Positions 8,195 to 17,156 of a stretch of DNA of 31,502 nucleotides are shown piece after piece (the stretch's first letter is position 1; each line of letters begins with the position of its first letter). Under the pieces are notes generated by a model. The model was given only the letters and a program-made list of their open reading frames with translations, searched no databases and was not told the DNA's origin. This DNA comes from JBBDIO01 sp040880365. GTDB taxonomy: Bacteria > Chloroflexota > Anaerolineae > Caldilineales > Caldilineaceae. The translations under genes and the position numbers were made by a program. The stretch spans positions 1-31,502 of the forward strand of contig JBBDIO010000144.1 in assembly GCA_040880365.1 (NCBI GenBank). Reading direction: 5' to 3'.

Positions 8195-8932
8195 CTACCC
8201 ATCCAGCGCGACACATTGCGCCGGGTCGTCCAGAATGGGAGAAATCAGCGGCACAAAGCGCACCGCCCCCAAACGGCTCCCCACCACGCGTTCGCCGACC
8301 TTGCGCAACAGCCACAACAGTTGCATTTCCGCGTCGCCCCCAATCGGGATCACCATGCGCCCTCCTTCGCGCAACTGATGCCACAAGGGCCGGGGCAAGG
8401 CTTTAGGCGCGGCCGTGACCATAATGGCATCGAATTGCCGCGCTTCGGGCCAGCCACGCGCGCCATCGCCCCACAGTACCGCCGGAAAATAGCTCAGTCG
8501 TTGCAAACGGGCTTCGGCCTTTTGTGCCAGGCTGGAATACCGTTCCAGGCTATATACGCCCTCACCTTTGGTCCGTCCGGCAACGGCAGTCAGTTCACAC
8601 AGGATGGCCGTTTGAAAGCCCGATCCGGTACCGATTTCCAACACACTCTCGCCGGGTGCCAGATTCAGAGCCTGGGTCATCTTGGCAACGATGTAGGGCT
8701 GGCTGATGGTTTGCTTGCAGCCGATGGGCAACGGTGCATCGCGCATGGCCCAGCGCCGTAAATGGTAGGGCACAAACGCCGCACGCGGCACCACTTCCAG
8801 CGCGTGCAATACCCGTACATCGCGAATATCCGACCAGTCCGGCGCGGCATGACCTGTCGGCGACGAGTCTTGCGGTTCGTCCGCACGGCCATCGGCGTGT
8901 GGGTCGTGCCCGTTGGCTTCAGCCATCCCCAT
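8195..8932 (-). CDS. pcm: protein-L-isoaspartate O-methyltransferase
   Basis: 245 residues from the ATG at 8932. Family landmarks: RAAFVP, then PLPIGCKQTISQPYIVA near residues 68-83, the SAM-binding motif VLEIGTGSGFQTA at 97-109, and FDAIMVTAAPKALP followed by LREGGRMVIPIG. The enzyme methylates L-isoaspartyl residues in damaged proteins with S-adenosylmethionine and so starts their repair. The start at 8932 is chosen because GGGGAGAGG lies about ten bases upstream; a GTG at 9004 has no such site and would overlap the previous gene. About 35 residues before the conserved domain are hydrophilic. Second gene of a pair with the YheT-like hydrolase. Confidence 0.9.
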   Translation of the reverse strand: MGMAEANGHDPHADGRADEPQDSSPTGHAAPDWSDIRDVRVLHALEVVPRAAFVPYHLRRWAMRDAPLPIGCKQTISQPYIVAKMTQALNLAPGESVLEIGTGSGFQTAILCELTAVAGRTKGEGVYSLERYSSLAQKAEARLQRLSYFPAVLWGDGARGWPEARQFDAIMVTAAPKALPRPLWHQLREGGRMVIPIGGDAEMQLLWLLRKVGERVVGSRLGAVRFVPLISPILDDPAQCVALDG

Positions 8933-8993
8933 AGCTCGAACTACCTCTCCCCACCAAGCGCGGGACAGTTTCGACGCCGATTGTAACACACGC

Positions 8994-10193
8994 CTATGCC
9001 GCACCAGAAAGTATATCCAATACCAAGTCGGGCATTCGATGACGCAATGGCGGCCATTCGATCAGCCCGGCATGGCCACCCCACCCCAGGATGCGCCGGG
9101 TCAGCCAGGGCGAATCTGCCAGCCCATTGATATCTTCAATGGGAATCACCGGATCATCCACCGCAGCCAAAAGGGTCGTTGGGGTTGTCAATGCCCGGCT
9201 TGCGCCATCGAGATACGCATAACTGCCGAAATACGCGTCGGCGGATGCAAAAGTCGTATAACGCCGCACCAGCCACTCGGTCATGGGGCGAATCCGGCTC
9301 AGCCGTTCGATGCCGTCAAAGTTGTAACGCTGGGGAAAGGCCGCAGCCTTGCGCTGGAGCGTGGAAATCCACCGAGCACGGAAGAAGCGGCGAAATGCGT
9401 AGTTGGTATCTATCAGGTCAATTGAACGTGCGGGATCGACTACAGGACTGACTGCAATCACGCCATCCAGCCCCGCGTGCGCCCCGTCCGCAGCCTGCGA
9501 CGCCAAACGCAAAGCATAGTTCCCGCCCAGCGACGCCCCCACCAGATAGACCGGCCCCCCAGGTCGCAGGGCAGCCAGATTCGCCACGGCGCGCCGCACC
9601 TCGCCCAGGAGCGTGCCCAAAAACAATCCCTCATTCAGATACACCGGGTCTATGCGCGCAGTGGGACCGTGGTCGCGCAGGTTCAAGCGCGCCACGTCGT
9701 AGCCGGCGCGCACCAGCGCCGACCCCAGCGTCAGGTTAAATATCGCATGGCTACACCCTTCCCAGCCATGCAGCAGAATTACCAGTCCCCGGCTGGCGTG
9801 GCCCGGCTCCGATACTGTAGTAGTCACGGTAGTATTCACCGTGGAATGAGCCGATGCCGGCGTATAATAGGCCAGCAGTTTAACGGTTGCTCCCTGCGCG
9901 CCGGGCCACTCGTCCGCGCCACCATCGACCAGCAGCGCGCCCGTGTGCCGGTCCATCACCTCTACCCCCGCAGGCCGCCGTGTGGTGAGCATGGCCTGCA
10001 CCAACGGCATAGCCACAGGAAACGCGGGCGCAGGCGGGCTTGCACGATACGAATTTTCACCGTCCTGCTGCGCCGGGGTGTGCAACGCCTGGTCAGAATT
10101 ATCAATCCTGCCGGAAGCCTGCCTTCCACTGGCAAATTTCCCACCACCCTCGACCCTGTCTGCGTGCTTCTCCGGTCTATAATATATCGTCAT
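8994..10193 (-). CDS. YheT/EMB8-type alpha/beta hydrolase
   Basis: About 399 residues from the ATG at 10193. The oxyanion motif LLHGWEGCSHA is at 140-150, the nucleophile elbow GASLGGN has Ser221, the acid is in AVDDPVIP, and the His is in GGHAGL near the C-terminus. The HGxEG, SLGGN and DDP motifs match the YheT/ABHD1-3 esterase family, whose substrates are poorly known (short acyl esters or lipids). Residues 1-60 are low-complexity and probably not part of the fold, so an ATG at 10010 is an alternative start. A GTG at 10256 is also in frame. No signal peptide is evident. It precedes pcm with a 61-base gap, probably one operon. Confidence 0.83.
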   Translation of the reverse strand: MTIYYRPEKHADRVEGGGKFASGRQASGRIDNSDQALHTPAQQDGENSYRASPPAPAFPVAMPLVQAMLTTRRPAGVEVMDRHTGALLVDGGADEWPGAQGATVKLLAYYTPASAHSTVNTTVTTTVSEPGHASRGLVILLHGWEGCSHAIFNLTLGSALVRAGYDVARLNLRDHGPTARIDPVYLNEGLFLGTLLGEVRRAVANLAALRPGGPVYLVGASLGGNYALRLASQAADGAHAGLDGVIAVSPVVDPARSIDLIDTNYAFRRFFRARWISTLQRKAAAFPQRYNFDGIERLSRIRPMTEWLVRRYTTFASADAYFGSYAYLDGASRALTTPTTLLAAVDDPVIPIEDINGLADSPWLTRRILGWGGHAGLIEWPPLRHRMPDLVLDILSGAA

Positions 10194-10282
10194 TCTCTGT
10201 TCCCAAATCCCACAAAACCCTCCTGGATTCCCTCCACAGTGGTTTTGCAGGGTCACACACGCTAAGCTAGAATACTTGTCAC

Positions 10283-10343
10283 AACGTTAACACACTGCAC
10301 AATCGTCTTTGGCTAAAATTCAGATTTTGGTCAAACGTTAACA
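10283..10343. repeat. two direct copies of AACGTTAACA in a divergent intergenic region
   Basis: AACGTTAACA occurs at 10283-10292 and again at 10334-10343, 51 bases apart (close to five helical turns). Each contains the palindromes AACGTT and GTTAAC. They lie between the divergent YheT-like gene (minus) and the PLP-enzyme gene (plus), so they may be operator sites for one or both. No strong sigma-70 promoter is seen between them. Confidence 0.4.
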
Positions 10344-10464
10344 ATGCCGGTCCAATCGTTGGAATATCTGTGCCACACTGCGTCCCGAGCCAGCCCCTCA
10401 CGGCCTTGGAACAATCAGATATCGCGGGGCATGGCATTACTATACTACTCTAGGACGTGTACAC

Positions 10465-11745
10465 ATGATTGACAGTATTCGAGATTTCCATCAGGGCGCA
10501 ACCTGGCGTGCCCCGGCAGCTCTCGCGCACGATGAAGAATATATGCAAGACGCATTTGCCGAACGCATCGACGCCGTATGGGATCGCATCCAAACCACCA
10601 AAGCCCATGGACTATATTACTATCTGCAACCCGTGGAAACACTGGATGGTCCGTGGGTATCGGTGGAAGGCAAACGCAAACTCATGTTTGCCACCTATAC
10701 ATACCTGGGGCTGATTCAGCACCCGCGCGTCATCGCCGCCGCCAAAGCCGCGCTGGATCACTATGGCGCAGGCACTCACGGGGTACGCCTGCTGGGCGGC
10801 ACGCTCGATATCCATACCAAACTCGAAGCAAACCTGGCAGAATTTACCGGGCGTCAGGATGCCATTATCTTCAGCACCGGCTACGTCACCAATCTGGCAA
10901 CCATCAGCACACTGGCAGGCCGGGGCGATTGGGTGATTTCCGATCGCTGGAATCATGCCAGCATTGTGGATGGCTGCCTGCTGGCCCAGGGCAAGTTCAA
11001 ACGGTTCCGCCACAACGATATGGAAGACCTGGAAAATGTGCTGCGGCGCGCGCCGCGCCGGGTGGGCAAGCTGGTGGTAGCCGATGCGGTATTCAGCATG
11101 GACGGCGATATTTTCAATCTGCCGGCTGCCGTGGAACTCTGTCGCAAATACAACGCGCGTCTAATGATCGACGAAGCCCACAGCCTGGGCGTGCTGGGCG
11201 CCACCGGGCGCGGCATTGAAGAGCACTTCGGTATGCACGGGTCAATCGACATCAAAATGGGCACCATGAGCAAAGCTCTGCCCGGCATCGGGGGCTATAT
11301 TGCGGGCGACCGCAAACTGGTCAACTACCTGCGCCACTCGGCGCGCGGCTTCATTTTCAGTGCCGCACTTCCGCCTGCCGTCACCGCCGCGATTCTCGAA
11401 GCGCTACAGGTTCTGCGCGAAGAGGGCGCTACGCTCAAAGATACCTTGCAACGCAATGTCGATCAGTTTCATGCCGGCTTGCAGGCCGCAGGCTTCGATA
11501 CCGGCCAGACGGTGACGCCGATTGTGCCCATCATGGTGGAATCGGAAGAACGCGCCTTTGTCATGACCAAATACTGCCAGGATAACGGCGTATTTGTGCT
11601 CCCGGTATTGCCGCCTGCCGTGCCCGAAAACGCAGCGCGGCTGCGCGCCAATGTGACGGCACTGCACACGCCCGAGGACATTGATTTCGCCCTGGGCGTA
11701 TTCATCGAAGCTGGACGGCAGGCAGGCGTGTTGCCTCCACAATGA
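10465..11745 (+). CDS. alpha-oxoamine synthase family PLP enzyme (KBL/BioF/SPT-like)
   Basis: 426 residues. The alpha-oxoamine synthase signature is clear: HGVRLLGGTLDIHTKLE near 110-126, FSTGYVTNLA for PLP phosphate binding, DEAHSLGVLGATGRG with Asp236 and His239, and the Schiff-base Lys270 in TMSKALPGIGGY. These cytoplasmic enzymes condense an amino acid with an acyl-CoA, releasing CO2: glycine C-acetyltransferase, 8-amino-7-oxononanoate synthase or serine palmitoyltransferase. The subfamily cannot be fixed from sequence alone. The N-terminal 60 residues and the absence of biotin or threonine genes nearby slightly favour a sphingolipid-type or orphan role. AGGA at 10452-10455 supports the ATG at 10465. 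It begins a long plus-strand run reaching 16940. Confidence 0.88.
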   Translation: MIDSIRDFHQGATWRAPAALAHDEEYMQDAFAERIDAVWDRIQTTKAHGLYYYLQPVETLDGPWVSVEGKRKLMFATYTYLGLIQHPRVIAAAKAALDHYGAGTHGVRLLGGTLDIHTKLEANLAEFTGRQDAIIFSTGYVTNLATISTLAGRGDWVISDRWNHASIVDGCLLAQGKFKRFRHNDMEDLENVLRRAPRRVGKLVVADAVFSMDGDIFNLPAAVELCRKYNARLMIDEAHSLGVLGATGRGIEEHFGMHGSIDIKMGTMSKALPGIGGYIAGDRKLVNYLRHSARGFIFSAALPPAVTAAILEALQVLREEGATLKDTLQRNVDQFHAGLQAAGFDTGQTVTPIVPIMVESEERAFVMTKYCQDNGVFVLPVLPPAVPENAARLRANVTALHTPEDIDFALGVFIEAGRQAGVLPPQ

Positions 11746-11782
11746 AATACACCAGTAAGACTCAGCTAACGAGATGCAGTCT

Positions 11783-11842
11783 ATGAGATATCGTCCTGCG
11801 CGCGCCTGGCGGCGAGCGGCCAGAAAAAAGCTCGCCGCGTGA
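11783..11842 (+). CDS. possible 19-residue basic leader peptide
   Basis: ATG at 11783 opens a 19-codon frame rich in Arg, Lys and Ala, with a TGA at 11840-11842. The stop overlaps the GTG start of the next gene (GTGA at 11839-11842), which is typical of translational coupling. No strong ribosome binding site precedes it. It could be a chance frame; position and overlap are the only support. Confidence 0.25.
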   Translation: MRYRPARAWRRAARKKLAA

Positions 11843-12798
11843 CTACCCACACCCCAGGCATAGGTACAAAATCAGAGCGCGCCCACACACCGGCAAATCC
11901 GGTCCCGTTGCGCGTGGTTTCCATCAGCCTGGGCAGCAGTGCGCGCAACCATCGCACCGAAGCCTCGCTCTTTGGGCGCACGATTATTCTGGAGCGGATT
12001 GGCACCGACGGCGACATGGCGCGCGCCCGCCGGCTCTATCAGGAACTCGACGGCCAGGTCGATTGCTTTGGCGTGGGCGGGGCCGATCTGGCGATCACAG
12101 TCGCGGGGAAACCCTATCCCATCCGCACCGTCAAACATCTCACCGAAGGACTGCGCACACCTGCCGTCGATGGCGGCATCATCCGCCGGGTGCTGGAAGG
12201 CGATGTGGCCCGCCACCTGGAAACCATACCCGCAGTAACGCAAAACCCGCGCCGCGCCTTCATCTGTGTCGGCGTTGCGCGCTACGATTTGGCCCAGGGG
12301 CTGGCAGAGGCCGGTTACGATCTCCTGTGCGGCGATTTGGGCTTTGGCCTGGGCGTCCCCGTGCCCATCCGCACCCTGGCGCGCCTGGAACAAGTCGCGC
12401 GGGTACTCTTGCCCGTGATGGTACGTCTCCCCTTTGCGTGGCTTTATCCCACCGGGGCCGACCAGGGCCGCAATCAACCCAAATATGCAGACTGGTACAA
12501 CTGGGCAACCGTGATTGGCGACGATTTTCACTATATCTATCGCCACATGCCTGCCCGATTGCCCGGCAAGGTCATCGTCACCAATACGACAACCCGCGCC
12601 GATATTGACGAATTGCGCCGCCGCGGCGTAGCCTATGTGTGCACGACCTCGCCGCGCTGGGAGGGCCGCACCTTTGGCACCAACGTCATCGAAGCCGCGC
12701 TCACCGCGGCTGCGGGTGTAGGTCGCCCGCTGACATCCGCCGAAGCCCGCGATCTGGTTGCACAGTATCAACTCGCGCCTTCCATACTCGAACTGTGA
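11839..12798 (+). CDS. 'quinate 5-dehydrogenase'-type conserved protein
   Basis: 319 residues from a GTG. After about 24 hydrophilic residues comes the family-like opening LRVVSISLGSSARNHRTE, then IILERIGTDGDMARA and DCFGVGGADL, with VDGGIIRRVLE further on. I recognise this from proteins widely annotated as quinate 5-dehydrogenase in Firmicutes and Chloroflexota. They do not look like the shikimate/quinate dehydrogenase fold, and I know of no experimental support, so the name should be treated as a label only. Later parts include TNTTTRADIDELRRRGVAYVCTTSPRW, which looks like a Rossmann-type or phosphosugar-type domain. Cytoplasmic. It lies 93 bases after the PLP enzyme and 30 bases before the deaminase. 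Confidence 0.75.
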   Translation: MTTHTPGIGTKSERAHTPANPVPLRVVSISLGSSARNHRTEASLFGRTIILERIGTDGDMARARRLYQELDGQVDCFGVGGADLAITVAGKPYPIRTVKHLTEGLRTPAVDGGIIRRVLEGDVARHLETIPAVTQNPRRAFICVGVARYDLAQGLAEAGYDLLCGDLGFGLGVPVPIRTLARLEQVARVLLPVMVRLPFAWLYPTGADQGRNQPKYADWYNWATVIGDDFHYIYRHMPARLPGKVIVTNTTTRADIDELRRRGVAYVCTTSPRWEGRTFGTNVIEAALTAAAGVGRPLTSAEARDLVAQYQLAPSILEL

Positions 12799-12828
12799 CC
12801 TTCTCTGGCCCAAAAGACTGGAAACCCG

Positions 12829-14220
12829 GTGACGCGCATACTCATCCACAGTGCCCAGGTGCTTGTAACAATGGACGATCAACGGCGAGAAATCGCCGAT
12901 GGTGCGCTGGGCATTCAAGATAACTGCATCGAGTGGGTAGGCCCGACCGGGGCCGTGCCCCCAGAGTATCGCGCCGACGATGTAACCACCGTCAATGCCA
13001 GCGGCCGCGCCGTGCTGCCCGGCTTCATCAACACCCACCATCACTTTTTCCAGACCCTCACCCGCGCCATCCCCGCGGCCCAAAACGCCGTGCTGTTCGA
13101 CTGGCTCAAAACGCTCTACCCCATCTGGGCCGAGCTTACGCCTGCCGACGTGCAGATCAGCACGCAACTGGCCCTGACCGAGCTACTGCTTAGCGGCTGC
13201 ACCACCAGCAGCGACCATCACTATCTCTGGCCCAATGGCGCACGCCTGGACGACCAGTTCGAAGCCGCCGTCGCCATCGGTGTCCGCTTTCACGGTGCAC
13301 GCGGCAGCATGAGCGTGGGCGAAAGTGATGGCGGGCTGCCACCCGACCGCCTGACCGAAAGCGAAGACGTCATTTTGCACGATTGCCGGCGCGTGGTGGA
13401 GACCTTTCACGACCGCGACCGTTTTGCCATGCAGCGCGTCGTCCTCGCGCCGTGCAGCCCCTTCAGCGTGAGCCAGGATCTCATGCGCGAAAGCGCCGCC
13501 CTGGCTCGCAGTTTTGGCGAGCAGGCCAACGTTCACCTGCACACCCATCTGGCCGAAACCCGCGACGAAGACGCCTATTGTCTGGCGCATTTTGGGATGC
13601 GCCCCGGCGCCTATGCCGAAAGCCTGGGCTGGTTGGGCGACGACGTCTGGCACGCCCACTGCGTACACCTCAACGAGCACGAAATCGCCCGCTTTGGCGC
13701 CACTGCGACCGGCGTCGCGCATTGTCCCTCCAGCAATATGCGCCTCGCCAGCGGCATTGCGCCAGTGACGGCCATGTTGCACGCGCAGGTGCCCGTGGGC
13801 CTGGGCGTGGATGGCAGCGCCAGCAACGACGGCAGCCATCTCTTGGCCGAAGCCCGCCAGGCCATGCTCCTGCAACGGGTCCAGGGCGATCCCGCCGCGC
13901 TCACCGCACGCCAGGCCCTGGAAATGGCAACGCGCGGCGGAGCTGCCGTCCTGGGGCGCGATGATATCGGCGTGCTCGCCCCCGGTATGGCCGCCGACGT
14001 CATCGCGTTCGACCTGAACCACCCCACCTACGCGGGGGCCGCCGTCCACGATCCGGTAGCCGCCATTATTTTTTGCCAGCCCCAGCCTGTAGACTTTGCC
14101 CTGGTGAATGGGCGGATGCTGGTCGCGCAGGGTCACCCTGTCACCGGGGATATTGACGCACTTGTGACCGCCCACAACCGCGCCGCACGCGGCCTCTTGC
14201 AGCGCGCCGGACTCGCCTGA
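12829..14220 (+). CDS. 8-oxoguanine deaminase (amidohydrolase family)
   Basis: 463 residues, GTG start with GGAAA just upstream. Metal ligands of the amidohydrolase fold are visible: NTHHHFFQTLTRA, HTHLAETRDE, HCVHLNEHE and GLGVDGSASND. Segments typical of the 8-oxoguanine deaminase branch are present: SDHHYLWP, RGSMSVGESDGGLPP and VAHCPSSNMRLASGIAP. The enzyme hydrolyses 8-oxoguanine to uric acid and ammonia in the cytoplasm, cleaning up oxidised purine base. The close relatives TrzN/AtzB and guanine deaminase are less likely because of the SMS-x-GESDGG segment. The next gene begins two bases after the stop, so translation is probably coupled. Confidence 0.88.
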   Translation: MTRILIHSAQVLVTMDDQRREIADGALGIQDNCIEWVGPTGAVPPEYRADDVTTVNASGRAVLPGFINTHHHFFQTLTRAIPAAQNAVLFDWLKTLYPIWAELTPADVQISTQLALTELLLSGCTTSSDHHYLWPNGARLDDQFEAAVAIGVRFHGARGSMSVGESDGGLPPDRLTESEDVILHDCRRVVETFHDRDRFAMQRVVLAPCSPFSVSQDLMRESAALARSFGEQANVHLHTHLAETRDEDAYCLAHFGMRPGAYAESLGWLGDDVWHAHCVHLNEHEIARFGATATGVAHCPSSNMRLASGIAPVTAMLHAQVPVGLGVDGSASNDGSHLLAEARQAMLLQRVQGDPAALTARQALEMATRGGAAVLGRDDIGVLAPGMAADVIAFDLNHPTYAGAAVHDPVAAIIFCQPQPVDFALVNGRMLVAQGHPVTGDIDALVTAHNRAARGLLQRAGLA

Positions 14221-14222
14221 TC

Positions 14223-16940
14223 ATGAGCGCCTCCATCGAAGTCATTCTGACCCACGAACACACCGACTTTGACGCGCTGGCGTCGCTGCTGGGCGCGGCT
14301 TTGCTCTATCCCCAGGCCCTGCCCGTGTTGCCGCGCCGCCTGAACCGCAACGTGCATGGCTTTCTTGCCCTCTACCGCAACCATTTTCCCTTTATCACGC
14401 ACAAAGATGTGCCTGTCGGCAAAGTTACCCGCGCCATCCTGGTCGATTCGCGCGCGGTCAACTGGGTGCGCGGCATGGACAAAACCACCACACTGCATAT
14501 CATCGATCACCATATCGAACCCGAAGCCACGCTGCCCCGCAACGCCACGCTCCAAAGCGAGGCCGTGGGCGCCAATACGACCCTGCTCCTGGAAGCCCTG
14601 TTGCAAGGGGCAACCAAGCAGACGCCGCTCACGCTCACCGCGGTGCAGGCCACGCTGCTGGCCCTGGGCATTCACGAAGACACGGGCAGCCTCACCTATC
14701 CATCCACCACCCACCGCGACGCCCGCTGTCTGGCCTGGTTGCTGGAACCCGACCACGGCGTGAATCAGGAAGTGGTAGCCCGCTTTCTCAATCACCCCCT
14801 CAACGCCGATCAGCGCGCACTGCTGGATCAGCTCATCAACAACAGCGATTTTCACGAAATCGCGGGGCATACTGTAGTCATCGCCCATGCCCGCGCGCCC
14901 GGCTATAACGATGAACTCAGCGCGCTGGTAGGACGTCTGCGCAACTACCACGAAACCGATGCCATCCTCATGGTAGTAGAACTGGACGATGTCATCCAGA
15001 TTGTGGCGCGCAGCCTCACTGATGACATCGACGTAGGCAAAATCGCCACTGCGTTCGGGGGCGGCGGGCACATCCGCGCCGCGGCCGCGCCGGTCAGTGA
15101 TGACATGACGCTGGAAGCCGTGGTCGCGCGCGTATTGCACGAAGTGCGCCGCCATGCGCGCCCAGCCGTCACCGTAGGCCAAATCATGAGCGTAGGCCGT
15201 CCACAGTCGCTGGACCCCACGCTTTCTGTGCAGCAAGCCGCCTTGCTCATGAGCCGCTATGGGCACGAAGGCTTCCCGGTCATCGAAAAAGATGCGCAGG
15301 GCCGCGAAACGGTGCTGGGGGTATTGACCCGCCGCGAAGCCGACCGCGCACTAAATCACAAATTGGGCGATCACCCTGTCACCCGCTTTATGCGCGCCGG
15401 CAGCATCACCATCTCCGCCGAAGCGTCGATTGGCGAGCTGCGCAAACTCATGACCGAAAACAACTGGGGGCAGATTCCCGTGGTAGATGCCGAGGGGCAC
15501 ATCACCGGCATTGTCACGCGCACCGATCTGATTAAATTGTGGGACGAAACCACCCTGCCCACCAGCCATGCACCGGCTATCAGCGAAAAACTCCAAAACG
15601 TACTCACGGCCCAGGATCTGGCCCTGCTGCACCTGATTGGGGCGGAGATCGAAAACCTGAATTACACGGTCTATGTGGTCGGCGGCTTTGTGCGCGATCT
15701 GCTGCTCAATCACACCACCCAGCCCCTGGCGGCCCTCGACATGGATATTGTCATCGAAGGCGACGCCATTGCCTTTGCCCGCCGCATGGAACAACTCTAT
15801 GGCGGGCGCGTAGTGCCCCATCGCCGCTTCAACACGGCCAAGTGGATTTTCGACGACCCGGATGCGCCGGTGCATACTACTTCACTCGCCCAGGACCTGG
15901 ACATCGACGCCGCCACCCTGCGCCTGCCTGCCCACCTGGATTTCGTGGCCGCGCGCACAGAGTTCTATACCGCGCCCACCGCCTTGCCGACCGTCGAAGA
16001 AGGCAGTATCAAGCTCGATCTCCACCGCCGCGATTTCACCGTAAACACCCTGGCTATCTGCCTCAATCCCGCGCGCTGGGGCGAACTGCTGGACTTTTAC
16101 GGCGGACTGCGCGACCTGGAAGACGGTGTGCTGCGCGTCTTGCACAGTCTTAGCTTTGTCGATGATCCGACGCGCATTCTGCGCGCGGTGCGCTACGAAC
16201 AACGCTTCGAGTTCAAGATCGAGCCGCGCAGCCTGGAGCTGTTGCACGATGCCACCGAACTGCTGGATCGCGTCACGCCTGCCCGCATCCGCCATGAATT
16301 CGAACGCATCTTCCAGGAAAGCGCACCCGCCCGCGTGCTCCAACGGCTGGACAAGCTCGCGGTTCTGTCTGCCATTCAGCCCCGGCTGACCATAACTCCC
16401 GCCCACGAACGCTGGTTCGACGCCGTGTTGCGCGCCTATAACGATCCCGCATCCCGTAGCGAATTCACCCAGGCTCCACTTACCGACCACTATTGGGGCA
16501 TCTTAGCCTTTACTCTGGACCCCGCGGCCCAGGCCCGTTTCGGGGAGCGGCTGGGCCTGCAAGGCAACACCCAGCACGTCATCCAGGGGCTAGCGATCCT
16601 CAAAGCCCAGGAATCGGCCCTGCTGGAGCCAGATGTGCAGCCCAGCCAGGTCGCCGCGTGCCTGGATCCTGTGTCCCCCGCCGCGCTGTCCCTGGCCGAA
16701 ATTCTCTATGCCGACATCCCCCCGATTCGCGATCTGCTCGACGCTTATCTCACGCACTGGCAACAGGTGGAAGCCCATCTCGACGGGACCGATCTGCTGG
16801 CAATGGGTATCGCCCAGGGGCCAGTCTATCGCACCATCCTGTCTGCCTTGCGTAACGGTCGCATGGATGGACACATCCGCACCCGTGCCCAGGCCGAACA
16901 GCTGGCCCGCCGCATTGCCGGGCTGGACGACATCTCGTAA
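14223..16940 (+). CDS. DHH-CBS-tRNA nucleotidyltransferase fusion
   Basis: 905 residues with three modules. (1) DHH phosphoesterase, residues 1-310: THEHTDFDA near 10-18, DHH at 95-97, and the DHHA1 motif GGGGH at 279-283. (2) A pair of CBS domains, about 315-440. (3) Class II nucleotidyltransferase, about 465-905: GGFVRD at 487-492, the catalytic DxD at Asp506/Asp508, RRDFTVNTLA, and DDPTRILRAVRYEQRF. Such fusions are known as CCA-adding or CC-/A-adding enzymes that build the tRNA 3' end; the DHH half resembles nanoRNase/pAp phosphatase. Whether this one adds C, A or both cannot be told. The tRNA-Arg gene in this window lacks an encoded CCA, so such an enzyme is needed. No residues of the key motifs are missing. 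Confidence 0.92.
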   Translation: MSASIEVILTHEHTDFDALASLLGAALLYPQALPVLPRRLNRNVHGFLALYRNHFPFITHKDVPVGKVTRAILVDSRAVNWVRGMDKTTTLHIIDHHIEPEATLPRNATLQSEAVGANTTLLLEALLQGATKQTPLTLTAVQATLLALGIHEDTGSLTYPSTTHRDARCLAWLLEPDHGVNQEVVARFLNHPLNADQRALLDQLINNSDFHEIAGHTVVIAHARAPGYNDELSALVGRLRNYHETDAILMVVELDDVIQIVARSLTDDIDVGKIATAFGGGGHIRAAAAPVSDDMTLEAVVARVLHEVRRHARPAVTVGQIMSVGRPQSLDPTLSVQQAALLMSRYGHEGFPVIEKDAQGRETVLGVLTRREADRALNHKLGDHPVTRFMRAGSITISAEASIGELRKLMTENNWGQIPVVDAEGHITGIVTRTDLIKLWDETTLPTSHAPAISEKLQNVLTAQDLALLHLIGAEIENLNYTVYVVGGFVRDLLLNHTTQPLAALDMDIVIEGDAIAFARRMEQLYGGRVVPHRRFNTAKWIFDDPDAPVHTTSLAQDLDIDAATLRLPAHLDFVAARTEFYTAPTALPTVEEGSIKLDLHRRDFTVNTLAICLNPARWGELLDFYGGLRDLEDGVLRVLHSLSFVDDPTRILRAVRYEQRFEFKIEPRSLELLHDATELLDRVTPARIRHEFERIFQESAPARVLQRLDKLAVLSAIQPRLTITPAHERWFDAVLRAYNDPASRSEFTQAPLTDHYWGILAFTLDPAAQARFGERLGLQGNTQHVIQGLAILKAQESALLEPDVQPSQVAACLDPVSPAALSLAEILYADIPPIRDLLDAYLTHWQQVEAHLDGTDLLAMGIAQGPVYRTILSALRNGRMDGHIRTRAQAEQLARRIAGLDDIS

Positions 16941-17156
16941 GGCCACACCCCATCCTGCAACACGCCATTCAGTGCCATTTCTGCGCGTCCAAACCTGCAC
17001 CCGTTCCTGCGCGCGGTTTTGGTGCGCGCCCAACTGTCTGCTAAGATTGATGTGTGAAAATTGCAGCAATGCGCGGATCGAGTGGTTTCACTGTGAAGCC
17101 TTCCCGCCATCCGTATGCAAACACAGATTACAGACGCATAAGGATAGAATATCCAA

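Noticed and set aside
16941..17156. Terminator at the GCGCGC inverted repeat after the nucleotidyltransferase gene
   Set aside because: The stem is only about six pairs and no T run follows.
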